In this document: one piece after another, positions 1 to 6,776 of the stretch
Layout of the letters: every line of letters begins with the position of its first letter
How positions within the stretch are numbered: position 1 is the stretch's first letter
Assembly: GCA_021814835.1 (NCBI GenBank)
Contig: JAKAHO010000009.1
Span: forward strand, 1-20,706
DNA length: 20,706 nucleotides
Reading direction: 5' to 3'
Source: a bacterium
Lineage (GTDB): Bacteria > Patescibacteriota > Minisyncoccia > UBA6257 > GWB1-50-10
Translations under genes and position numbers: made by a program
The notes under the pieces: model-generated
Told to the model about the DNA's origin: nothing
Databases searched by the model: none
The model's input: only the letters and a program-made list of their open reading frames with translations

Positions 1-620
1 CCTCCCATAAATACCGCCTCCTGAGGCGGAAGAGTATCCGAATAGGCATTCATAATTGCATGTTTTACGGCAAGAAGTGCGGACATAATACGCGAACCAT
101 TGTTTTCTCCCGTTGATTCAAGCACTGGATACTTCATAGTCCCCCGTATCCGCTCTTTTTCGAGGTAATGTGCGTATCCAGAAATCTCCACCTTCGCGAC
201 GGCTCCCATTCCTTGTACCACCTCCCCATATTTGAAACGCGGATATAGCCGCGCAGTAACAAGAACTTGAGCATTGTATGGCTCGGTTACCGCAAGCTTC
301 ATTTGCTGTGTGCCGTTATTGATTATGGGGTCGCTCGCAACTACGCCCGAAAATGCAATTTTCGCGCCATAAGGGATTTGAACCGAACGGAAACGCACAT
401 CATCAAGTCTGAAGTAAAACGAACCCGCCGCACAAAAAAGAATAAGGCACGCAAACCACGCGAAACGCGCCTCCCCGCTCCGCAACCGATATAAATACAT
501 AAGAAGTGCAACGATGAGTGTTCCTGTTGTAATAAAAAACGGCGCAATGCTGCCGCTTGCCGCAAGCACCCCTGTGAGAAAAAATACGCCGCCGTAGAAA
601 AATATTTCGTACGGCAGCAT
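1..620 (-). CDS. comEC: ComEC/Rec2-type DNA uptake channel, N-terminal part (runs off the window)
   Basis: About 206 N-terminal residues are visible; the 3' part lies beyond position 1. The family forms the inner-membrane channel that carries single-stranded DNA into the cytoplasm during natural transformation. What is seen: three hydrophobic segments in the first ~75 residues, then a soluble beta-rich part in the style of the ComEC N-terminal (DUF4131) domain. This contains FSGVVASDP, a YAHYLEKERIRGTMKYP stretch (cf. the family's YARYLxxxGI.GT) and the LPPQEAVFMGG motif that precedes the competence membrane domain. The ATG at 620 is chosen because the preceding gene stops at 632 and a GGAGGA sits in its last codons. 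It is the third gene of a tight unit with mnmA and a secreted protein. The family call is from pattern recognition only; the membrane core and any metallo-beta-lactamase domain are not visible. Confidence 0.8.
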   Translation of the reverse strand, partial: MLPYEIFFYGGVFFLTGVLAASGSIAPFFITTGTLIVALLMYLYRLRSGEARFAWFACLILFCAAGSFYFRLDDVRFRSVQIPYGAKIAFSGVVASDPIINNGTQQMKLAVTEPYNAQVLVTARLYPRFKYGEVVQGMGAVAKVEISGYAHYLEKERIRGTMKYPVLESTGENNGSRIMSALLAVKHAIMNAYSDTLPPQEAVFMG

Positions 621-631
621 ATCGCGTTCTC

Positions 632-1192
632 TTATTGCTCCTCCGCACCGCGGACCGCAAATGAGAGAGAATGTTCTTTGATAGCGACTGACTCCCAGTG
701 CGCATTACCGATATCAAACCATTCGGATGCGGACTTCTTCTTCATAATGAAGTTGCCAATGCGCTCAACGAATGATGCGGGCGCGGGGAAGTATCCGTAC
801 CACGCAGAATTGATAACGGGCTGCGCCTTACCGTCCTGCACGTCGATAGAGGCGTTAATTTCAAGATTGCCCGGAAAAGGACGCAACACGTGAAGCGTGA
901 TATCCATATCTCCATCGTTCAGTTGTACTGCTGCGCTATCGATAAACCACTTCTTACCATAGATATCGAGTTGATGCCCGATGAATTCGTTTATTTCATT
1001 CTCTGAAAAAGTTTCTTCGTATACCTTGTTCGCGATGAGACCCCCTTTCTGCATCAAACCCAAAACCTCCCACTTGGTGGGTTCGGTGGACGTTGCCGCC
1101 TTTGATGCGGGGCCCGTAGATTCTGCTCTGACAAAGGGTAAAACTGCGAAAAACAACGCTATTACAGCAATGATTCCGAATGCCTTTTTCAT
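632..1192 (-). CDS. Secreted protein of unknown function, 186 aa
   Basis: I do not recognise the family with certainty. A clear signal peptide is visible: MKK, a hydrophobic core to about residue 20, and a probable cleavage after VRA (residue 23). The mature part has a short Ser/Thr/Ala linker, then a mixed alpha/beta domain. The stretch FSENEINEFIGHQ followed by alternating hydrophobic strands (AAVQLNDGDMDITLHVL) resembles the layout of YpmS/DUF2140 or LmeA-like lipid-binding proteins ('FTEEELNxxL' then beta strands). That is only a resemblance. It starts 3 nt after the mnmA stop and ends 11 nt before comEC, so it is probably co-transcribed with both. There is no lipobox Cys, so export as a soluble or surface-associated protein is more likely than a lipoprotein. 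Confidence 0.75.
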   Translation of the reverse strand: MKKAFGIIAVIALFFAVLPFVRAESTGPASKAATSTEPTKWEVLGLMQKGGLIANKVYEETFSENEINEFIGHQLDIYGKKWFIDSAAVQLNDGDMDITLHVLRPFPGNLEINASIDVQDGKAQPVINSAWYGYFPAPASFVERIGNFIMKKKSASEWFDIGNAHWESVAIKEHSLSFAVRGAEEQ

Positions 1193-1195
1193 TAC

Positions 1196-2392
1196 CTAGC
1201 CATTATACACGATAATACCCCCTCCGACCAGCCCCCCTCCCTTTTTGTAGAGCACTGCCGACTGCCCCTCCGCCACATACTTTTGCGGTTTTTTGAACGC
1301 AAGTTCATACGTCGGGTGCGCCTTACTGCCCGTTTTTTTGAGCGTCGCTAGTGATAAGGACTGACGGTAACGGACGCGCGCCAGAACTTCTGTCTTTGCT
1401 TTCAGCGGCACAACAAAATTTACTCCCGTAAGTAAAATATTCTTCCTGAAGAGCAACGGATTCTCACTGCCCTCGGCAACCGTAATCGTATTTTTCTTCA
1501 CGTCTTTGGAAATAACATAGTGAGGCAGTGTATCCTTCACGCCGCGCGAAACCGCGGAACTCAGCCTGAATCCATGGCGCTGACCGATAGTGTAGAATGC
1601 CGCACCGTCATGCTCGCCAACTACCGTGCCATCTGATGCAAGTACCTTCCCCTTTTTCGCCTTAATATATTTTTTCAGAAAATCCTTTACGTCTACCATT
1701 CCCAAAAAACAGATTCCCTGCGAATCTTTCTTTTCCGCGGTCGCGAGCCACGCTTTTTTTGCTAGTACACGTACCTCCGGCTTCGTAAGCCCACCGAGCG
1801 GAAACAAGCAATGCTTCAATTCATTCTGTGTAAGCGTCCACAAAAAATATGACTGGTCCTTATTCAAGTCCTTAGCAATTCCAAGAGCAAACAGCGGCGA
1901 GCCTCTGCGCGCTCGCGAAGAGTAAGACTTGGGCGTCGCCCCGGAGACTCTCTTCGCGGGGGCGCGAGGCGAGGTGAGAAGTTTCACGTAATGTCCCGTT
2001 GCCACATAGTCGGCGCCAAGCTTTAACGCGCGCCTCAGAAATAATCCGAACTTTATCTCGCGGTTGCACATTACGTCCGGGTTCGGCGTAAGCCCCGCCC
2101 TATACCCCTCTATCATATATTCCACCACCTTTTTCTTATATTCCTTTTCAAAATCAAACACATAAAAGGGTATGCCAATCTGCCCCGCGACTCTGCGGGC
2201 ATCCTCCGCATCGCGTTCCGCACAGCCGTCGATGTTGTAGCACTTTATGAATACCCCCGTTACGTCGTATCCCGCGCGTTTCAATAACAACGCCGCGACG
2301 GAGCTGTCGACTCCGCCTGACATTCCAACAAATACACTGCGTTTCTTTGCCTGTGCGCTCCTTGACATAGATGTAGGGAAATCATATTGCAT
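1196..2392 (-). CDS. mnmA: tRNA-specific 2-thiouridylase MnmA
   Basis: MnmA activates U34 of tRNA Lys/Glu/Gln with ATP and inserts sulfur to give s2U. Seen: the PP-loop SGGVDSS (residues ~25-31), the NPDVMCNREIKFG motif with the nucleophilic Cys at ~109, and KDSQGICFLG with the second catalytic Cys at ~228. After these come the central and C-terminal beta domains (TIGQRHGF, YVISKD). The open frame reaches 2443, but that would overlap efp. The ATG at 2392 is preferred because AAAGG lies 6 nt upstream; 2368 is an alternative. From this start the protein is 398 aa, longer than the usual ~360-370. Most of the excess is a Pro/Ser/Arg-rich stretch (residues ~141-165) between GHYV and NKDQSYF, encoded by a palindromic DNA segment (see separate entry). 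Divergent from efp, and first of the mnmA-secreted protein-comEC unit. Confidence 0.95.
   Translation of the reverse strand: MQYDFPTSMSRSAQAKKRSVFVGMSGGVDSSVAALLLKRAGYDVTGVFIKCYNIDGCAERDAEDARRVAGQIGIPFYVFDFEKEYKKKVVEYMIEGYRAGLTPNPDVMCNREIKFGLFLRRALKLGADYVATGHYVKLLTSPRAPAKRVSGATPKSYSSRARRGSPLFALGIAKDLNKDQSYFLWTLTQNELKHCLFPLGGLTKPEVRVLAKKAWLATAEKKDSQGICFLGMVDVKDFLKKYIKAKKGKVLASDGTVVGEHDGAAFYTIGQRHGFRLSSAVSRGVKDTLPHYVISKDVKKNTITVAEGSENPLLFRKNILLTGVNFVVPLKAKTEVLARVRYRQSLSLATLKKTGSKAHPTYELAFKKPQKYVAEGQSAVLYKKGGGLVGGGIIVYNG
1901..1970. repeat. Palindromic insertion inside mnmA
   Basis: The left arm 1901-1922 and right arm 1950-1970 are inverted copies: 19 of 22 aligned positions pair, with one gap and two mismatches. 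The inner ten bases (CGCGAAGAG/CTCTTCGCG plus the flanking pair) are perfect. The 27-nt loop carries a smaller GGGCG-T-CGCCC hairpin. In the mnmA frame this encodes a Pro/Ser/Arg/Lys-rich stretch where E. coli MnmA has about 23 fewer residues between GHYV and NKDQSYF. The ~70-bp palindrome therefore matches the size of the extra protein segment. This resembles in-frame palindromic elements such as the Rickettsia RPEs; membership of a repeat family is inferred. Confidence 0.6.
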
Positions 2393-2395
2393 CGG

Positions 2396-2425
2396 TTGCC
2401 TTTTATCAAATAATCCGTATATACT
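2396..2425 (+). promoter_or_regulatory. efp promoter, nearly leaderless
   Basis: A -35 TTGCCT (2396-2401), an 18-nt spacer and a -10 TATACT (2420-2425, 5/6 consensus) predict a transcript start near 2432, only about 3 nt before the efp ATG at 2435. No Shine-Dalgarno precedes that ATG. The -35 overlaps the leader of divergent mnmA. Confidence 0.55.
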
Positions 2426-2434
2426 ATAAAAACT

Positions 2435-3016
2435 ATGGCACAACTCTCATACAACGAGCTGAAGATCGGCACCATATTCACCAAGAATGACGACCCTGAT
2501 CCGTACGAAGTAAAGGAGTACGCGTTCATCCGTATGCAACAGAGAAAACCTGTTGCCCAGCTTAAAATTAAGAATTTATTGACGGGCAAGCTGCTTGAAT
2601 ACGCCGCCCACCAGAACGAGGACTTCCGCGAGGCGGAAATCGACATGCTTCCGGTAATGTTCATCTTTGAAGCGAAGGGTCAGTACTGGTTCAACGAAGT
2701 GGGCAACCCGAAAAACCGTTTTTCGCTTACCACGGAATTACTCGGAAACGCCGCGAAATTCCTGAAGCCAAACACGGAAGTAAAGTCATATAAGTACGGC
2801 GAAAAGTTCGTAAATATCGAGCTCCCCGTAAAAATGGACCTTAAAGTTGTTGAGGCTCCTCCCGCAATCAAGGGCAACACGGCGCAGGGCGGCACGAAGT
2901 CAGTACTTCTTGAGTCAGGCGCGAGCGTAAACGTTCCCCTCTTCATTAACGAGGGCGACGTAATCAAAGTGAATACGACGACGGGAGAATATTTTGAAAG
3001 AGTAGACAAGAACTAA
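2435..3016 (+). CDS. efp: Elongation factor P, non-canonical loop tip
   Basis: EF-P binds between the P and E sites and relieves ribosome stalling at polyproline stretches. All three beta-barrel domains are present in 193 aa (family usual ~185-190): KOW-like domain I (residues 1-66), a central domain with MLPVMFIFEAKGQYWFNE, and a C-terminal OB domain ending VNTTTGEYFERV. The domain I loop that normally reads KPGKGQAF, with the modified Lys34 of E. coli at its tip, aligns without gaps to R33-M-Q-Q-R-K-P-V40. The Lys34 position is therefore Gln36, followed by Arg37 and Lys38. Lysylation by EpmA at the usual position is thus impossible; whether R37 or K38 is modified cannot be told. No epmA, epmB or earP-like gene is in the window. 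The gene has its own nearly leaderless promoter and a strong terminator. Confidence 0.95.
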   Translation: MAQLSYNELKIGTIFTKNDDPDPYEVKEYAFIRMQQRKPVAQLKIKNLLTGKLLEYAAHQNEDFREAEIDMLPVMFIFEAKGQYWFNEVGNPKNRFSLTTELLGNAAKFLKPNTEVKSYKYGEKFVNIELPVKMDLKVVEAPPAIKGNTAQGGTKSVLLESGASVNVPLFINEGDVIKVNTTTGEYFERVDKN

Positions 3017-3021
3017 AAAGA

Positions 3022-3057
3022 ACCCCGTAGTGAGAGAATCTCTACTACGGGGTTTTT
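3022..3057. terminator. Bidirectional terminator between efp and the TraG-like gene
   Basis: Perfect arms ACCCCGTAGT (3022-3031) and ACTACGGGGT (3043-3052) are extended by a partly paired GAGAG/CTCT. T-runs lie on the right for efp, and on the minus strand (from AAAAAG) for the convergent ATPase gene. Confidence 0.85.
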
Positions 3058-3063
3058 GTTTTA

Positions 3064-4893
3064 TCACTTCTTTAACTTTCCAAGCGCTTCATCAAGCGAT
3101 TTCCGAAGCTCGGCAATGTCCTGCACACCGCGCGTTCTCGGCTTCTCCTCTTTCGCGGGCATTGAGGTTAAATCTCTCAGGCTTACCGCGGAGCGTTCCT
3201 CGGGTGCAGATTGCTGAGATACCGAGCGCTGAGGAGTAGGGTGTTCATGGAGAAGGTTTGGCCTTCGCGCAGGACGCGACGGTCCTTGAGTCGGCTGCTT
3301 CTTTTCAAAAAATGAATGATCCTTCTCTGGCGCGTGTGGCAGAGGAGCAACGCGTTCGCCTCTTTCCATTTCAGATTCAATACCGCGTTTCGCGGACTCC
3401 TCGACTCCCCTTGCCGGCGCTTTGCGTTGAGCGTCTCCTGAAGACTGGGCCGCAACACGCACGGGCGCAATCTCACCCGACTTCACTTTCGCATAACAAT
3501 CGGGGCAGTACACGGGTCTTCCCGGCGTCGGCGTAAACGGAAGCTTCACATGCTTTCCGCAATTCATACAATCAACCGAATTTTCCGATTCCTCGTTTAT
3601 ACCGCTCCATTCGGTAATCTCGTTTTCAACAATCCAGCGCGGTCGCGCATACTTCTTTCGTGAATTCTGAATAACACGCTCAGCGGCGTCTTTGGAAGAC
3701 GCGAGTGAAAGCGGCGGCAAGGTAGTAGCAGAAAACGGCCTGCTGCGCACACCTCCCACAAGCAACTTCAAATAAATATGATAGTTCGGAAGGTTCACCA
3801 TATCCTGAATGCCGAACTCAGGCTCAAATTCTTTCTCCAAAAAACCCGCGTCAGCCGCTCCCACACGGAACGTCACCATCGTACCCACGTTGCCGAACAC
3901 CGCATCGCGGACCAATGTTGATGCATCGGTCACAAGCTGACCGATATACTGATGCGCAAGAATGAGATTCAGGTAATACTTGCGCGCCTCGGAAAGAATG
4001 TTCGCAAAGGAATCAGTCGCAAAATTTTGGAACTCGTCGACGTAAAGATAAAAGTCTACGCGCTCTGCTTCGGGAATGCGCACGCGCTCCATGGCCGCAA
4101 GCTGAATCTTCGTGATAAGCATGGCGCCGAGCAATGCCGAATTGTCCTCGCCGATGCGTCCCTTTGAAACGTTCACGAGGAATATCTTCCCGCTATTCAT
4201 AATATCGGGGATATCAATCGTGCTCTTTGACTGACCGACGATATTACGCACGAGCGATGTCGAAAGAAACTGTCCGACTTTGTTCTGAATAGGGGCGATA
4301 GCCTCATTTCTGAACTGGTCCTTCCACTCCTCGTATTCGTTTATCCAAAATGCTTTTACGACGGGATCCTTCACGTTTCCGATAATCTCCGAACGATACT
4401 TCTTATCTACAAGTAGGCGCGTAATGCCAAGCAATGTAGTGCCGGGAGTATCAAGCAGCGCAAGAATCGCATTGTTCATAATGTACTCCATACGCGCCGA
4501 CCACACACCCGACCAAATTTTTGTAAAAATGCCCATAAGACCCGACGCCACGAGATGCTTATACTTCGGGTCGGGCAACTCAAGCACGTTAAATCCTATA
4601 TTGAAATCGGAATCTGCAGGATTGAAATACACCACATCATCCATGCGGTCCTCGGGAATCTTCTCAAGAATACTCTCTACGTTTTCTCCGTGCGGGTCGA
4701 CAAGACACACGCCCTCGCCGTTCGCAATATCCTGCACAATCATATTATGAATCATGTTGGACTTACCGGTACCGGTTTGTCCTATCACATACATATGCTG
4801 TCTGCGGTCGCGGCGGCGGATGCCAAAAAGCCGGTCCTTGTTCCGGAAATTAGTACGGCCAAAATATACAATATCGCGGCGCTCGTCTGCCAT
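3064..4893 (-). CDS. TraG/TraD-like (type IV coupling/HerA-type) ATPase with C-terminal zinc ribbon
   Basis: A 609-aa P-loop ATPase of the FtsK/HerA/VirD4 group. Seen: Walker A GQTGTGKS (residues 38-45), DPHGE (66-70), Walker B FYLYVDE (281-287), and an AHQY motif (313-316) in the sensor position. PIQNKVGQFLSTSLVRNIV is typical of the 'type IV secretion-system DNA-binding/DUF87' proteins common in CPR genomes. No N-terminal membrane segment is seen, so it is soluble or recruited. After residue ~400 come a CxxC (442-445)/CxxC (463-466) zinc ribbon around PFTPTPGRPVYC and a long Pro/Arg/Glu-rich disordered tail (~480-590). It stands alone, with no relaxase or other T4SS genes nearby. A role in DNA pumping linked to pili or uptake is inferred. 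Confidence 0.85.
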   Translation of the reverse strand: MADERRDIVYFGRTNFRNKDRLFGIRRRDRRQHMYVIGQTGTGKSNMIHNMIVQDIANGEGVCLVDPHGENVESILEKIPEDRMDDVVYFNPADSDFNIGFNVLELPDPKYKHLVASGLMGIFTKIWSGVWSARMEYIMNNAILALLDTPGTTLLGITRLLVDKKYRSEIIGNVKDPVVKAFWINEYEEWKDQFRNEAIAPIQNKVGQFLSTSLVRNIVGQSKSTIDIPDIMNSGKIFLVNVSKGRIGEDNSALLGAMLITKIQLAAMERVRIPEAERVDFYLYVDEFQNFATDSFANILSEARKYYLNLILAHQYIGQLVTDASTLVRDAVFGNVGTMVTFRVGAADAGFLEKEFEPEFGIQDMVNLPNYHIYLKLLVGGVRSRPFSATTLPPLSLASSKDAAERVIQNSRKKYARPRWIVENEITEWSGINEESENSVDCMNCGKHVKLPFTPTPGRPVYCPDCYAKVKSGEIAPVRVAAQSSGDAQRKAPARGVEESAKRGIESEMERGERVAPLPHAPEKDHSFFEKKQPTQGPSRPARRPNLLHEHPTPQRSVSQQSAPEERSAVSLRDLTSMPAKEEKPRTRGVQDIAELRKSLDEALGKLKK

Positions 4894-4900
4894 TTATTTC

Positions 4901-4906
4901 ATTATA
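4901..4906 (-). promoter_or_regulatory. -10 box of the TraG-like gene, leaderless
   Basis: A perfect TATAAT on the minus strand lies 7 nt before the ATG at 4893, so transcription should begin about one base before the start codon. No convincing -35 and no Shine-Dalgarno are visible. Confidence 0.5.
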
Positions 4907-4927
4907 CCTTACTTGAGAAAAGAACTC

Positions 4928-6700
4928 TTACGAAACTACCGCACGGATACGGCGCACACCTGCTGAAACCGCCTCTTCTTTTTGAATTTTAAACGTACCG
5001 ATTGCGCCCGTGTGTTCTACGTGTGGCCCTCCGCACATTTCTTTCGAAAAATCGCCGATAAAATACACCTTCACCTTGTTGCCAAGCTTCTCATACTTGT
5101 CCTCGAATACGCCGATTGCGCCTTTTGCTCTCGCCTCTTCCATAGTGAGCAGTTCAAAATGAACAGGCAAATCCCGCTTAATCACATCATTCACAATATC
5201 CTCTGTCTTTTTAATCTCCTCGGGCGTCATTTTCGTCGGGTGCGAAAAATCAAAGCGCATGCGCTCCTTCGTAATATTGCTTCCGCGCTGAGCAACGTGG
5301 TTACCAAGCACCATATGCAATGCCTGATTGAGCAAATGCGTCGCGGTGTGGTACTTTGTGACTTCCTCAGAATTGTCCGCAAGTCCGCCCTTGAAAACTC
5401 CAGCAGACGCCGTGCGTGAAAGGTCCTGGTGCTTTTTAAATTCTTCTTCAAACACTTTTTTGTCTATTGAAAATCCGCGCTCGCGAGAAAGCTCTTCCGT
5501 GAGTTCTATAGGAAATCCGTAAGACTGGTAGAGGTCGAATGCGACCTTGCCGTCCACCTGCAATAATTTCGAAAATTCTTTAAGTCCCTTATCGAGTGCA
5601 ACACTGAACTTCTTCTCCTCTGTCGCAAGCTCGGTCTTCACTCTCTCGCTGTTTGTTTTAAGCTCGGGATACGCGCCGCCAAACTGCTTAATAACCTCTT
5701 CTGCAACACTCACGGCGAAATGGTCAGTGATACCGATAAGTTTTCCATAGCGGACTGCGCGCCTAATAAGGCGACGTAATACATAGCCCTGGCCGACATT
5801 CGAGGGCGCAATACCACGCTGGTCGCCGATAATAAACGTCGCAGCACGAATATGGTCTGCAATGATACGCATCGCGCGCGTCGTCTCCGTATCGGTCCCA
5901 TACTTCTTTCCTGAAAGCGTTTCTATGAGCGCGATGATTGGCTGGAATACATCAATCGAGTACACCTGTGTGTTATTCAAAATTGCGGTTGTGCGCTCAA
6001 GTCCCATACCCGTATCAACATTCATCTGTTTCAAGGGTTCAAAACTGCCGTCCTTATTTTTGAAGTACTGCATGAACACGTTGTTCCAAATCTCCACCCA
6101 CAACGCGTTATCATCATTAAATGACGCAGGAACTTTTTCGGGGTCGCCTGTCCAATAGAAAATCTCCGTGTCGGGTCCGCACGGCCCCGTCTCACCCGCA
6201 GGCCCCCACCAGTTATTCTTCTTCGGAAGTTTTGCGATGCGCGCTTCAGGAATACCGAGACGCTTCCAGATATCGAATGCCTCCATATCAAGCGGGGCGT
6301 CCTTGTCGCCTTCAAAGACCGAAACCGCGAGGCGGTTTACGTCGAGACCGAGCCACTGCTTACTCATCAAAAACTCATAACTCCATTCAATCGCCTCTTT
6401 CTTGAAATAATCGCCGAGCGACCAGTTGCCGAGCATCTCGAAAAACGTGAGGTGCGTTGCGTCGCCCACCTCGTCAATGTCGCCCGTGCGAATGCATTTC
6501 TGCGCATCAGCCAATCGCTTTCCACCGGGGTGCGTCTCGCCAAGGAGATACGGAACAAGCGGATGCATACCCGCAGTCGTAAAAAGAACCGTAGGGTCAT
6601 TCTCGGGAATAAGCGATGCGGAAGGAATTATCGTGTGTCCTTTTTCCTTAAAAAACTTAAGGAATTTCTCGCGCATTTCGTTTGTGGTCACATTACCCAT
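4928..6700 (-). CDS. alaS: Alanyl-tRNA synthetase, short form without the C-Ala domain
   Basis: Class II synthetase charging tRNA-Ala. Seen: the catalytic domain from residue ~7 (REKFLKFFKEKGH, FTTAGMHPLVPYL, THLTFFEMLGNWSLGDYFKKEAI), and the helical tRNA-binding region with ADHIRAATFII and GYVLRRLIRRAVRYG. The editing domain carries its Zn ligands: H451-x3-H455 (HTATH) and C556-x3-H560 (CGGPH). The protein stops at 590 aa, right after GVRRIRAVVS, where E. coli AlaRS (876 aa) continues into the C-Ala/DHHA1 domain. No frameshifted remainder is seen: the next gene starts 35 nt downstream. The loss therefore looks genuine, as reported for reduced CPR enzymes. The ATG at 6700 fits the promoter at 6710-6739; M9 (MREKFL) is the alternative start. 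Confidence 0.95.
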   Translation of the reverse strand: MGNVTTNEMREKFLKFFKEKGHTIIPSASLIPENDPTVLFTTAGMHPLVPYLLGETHPGGKRLADAQKCIRTGDIDEVGDATHLTFFEMLGNWSLGDYFKKEAIEWSYEFLMSKQWLGLDVNRLAVSVFEGDKDAPLDMEAFDIWKRLGIPEARIAKLPKKNNWWGPAGETGPCGPDTEIFYWTGDPEKVPASFNDDNALWVEIWNNVFMQYFKNKDGSFEPLKQMNVDTGMGLERTTAILNNTQVYSIDVFQPIIALIETLSGKKYGTDTETTRAMRIIADHIRAATFIIGDQRGIAPSNVGQGYVLRRLIRRAVRYGKLIGITDHFAVSVAEEVIKQFGGAYPELKTNSERVKTELATEEKKFSVALDKGLKEFSKLLQVDGKVAFDLYQSYGFPIELTEELSRERGFSIDKKVFEEEFKKHQDLSRTASAGVFKGGLADNSEEVTKYHTATHLLNQALHMVLGNHVAQRGSNITKERMRFDFSHPTKMTPEEIKKTEDIVNDVIKRDLPVHFELLTMEEARAKGAIGVFEDKYEKLGNKVKVYFIGDFSKEMCGGPHVEHTGAIGTFKIQKEEAVSAGVRRIRAVVS

Positions 6701-6709
6701 AGTTTTTGA

Positions 6710-6739
6710 ATTGTATCACCAGATATACCGCATTTCCAA
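6710..6739 (-). promoter_or_regulatory. alaS promoter, nearly leaderless
   Basis: On the minus strand, -35 TTGGAA (6734-6739), an 18-nt spacer and -10 TACAAT (6710-6715, 5/6). The predicted transcript start near 6703 lies 3 nt before the alaS ATG. There is no Shine-Dalgarno. Confidence 0.5.
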
Positions 6740-6741
6740 CG

Positions 6742-6771
6742 CAAAAGGGAGCCCGTAAGAACTCCCTTTTG
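6742..6771 (-). terminator. rpoD terminator
   Basis: Perfect 10-bp arms CAAAAGGGAG (6742-6751) and CTCCCTTTTG (6762-6771) with a 10-nt loop. It sits 6 nt after the rpoD stop; the T-rich strand is part of the stem. It separates rpoD from the alaS promoter. Confidence 0.8.
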
Positions 6772-6776
6772 TTTCG

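Noticed and set aside
14..29. CCGCCTC/GAGGCGG palindrome
   Set aside because: It falls on the conserved LPPQEA codons of comEC and needs no separate explanation.
368..382. T-arm-like GGGATTTGAACCG
   Set aside because: No acceptor, anticodon or D arm can be built around it; it is comEC coding sequence.
2393..2443. Longer mnmA start at 2443
   Set aside because: It would overlap the start of divergent efp and cover its promoter; the ATG at 2392 has AAAGG at good spacing.
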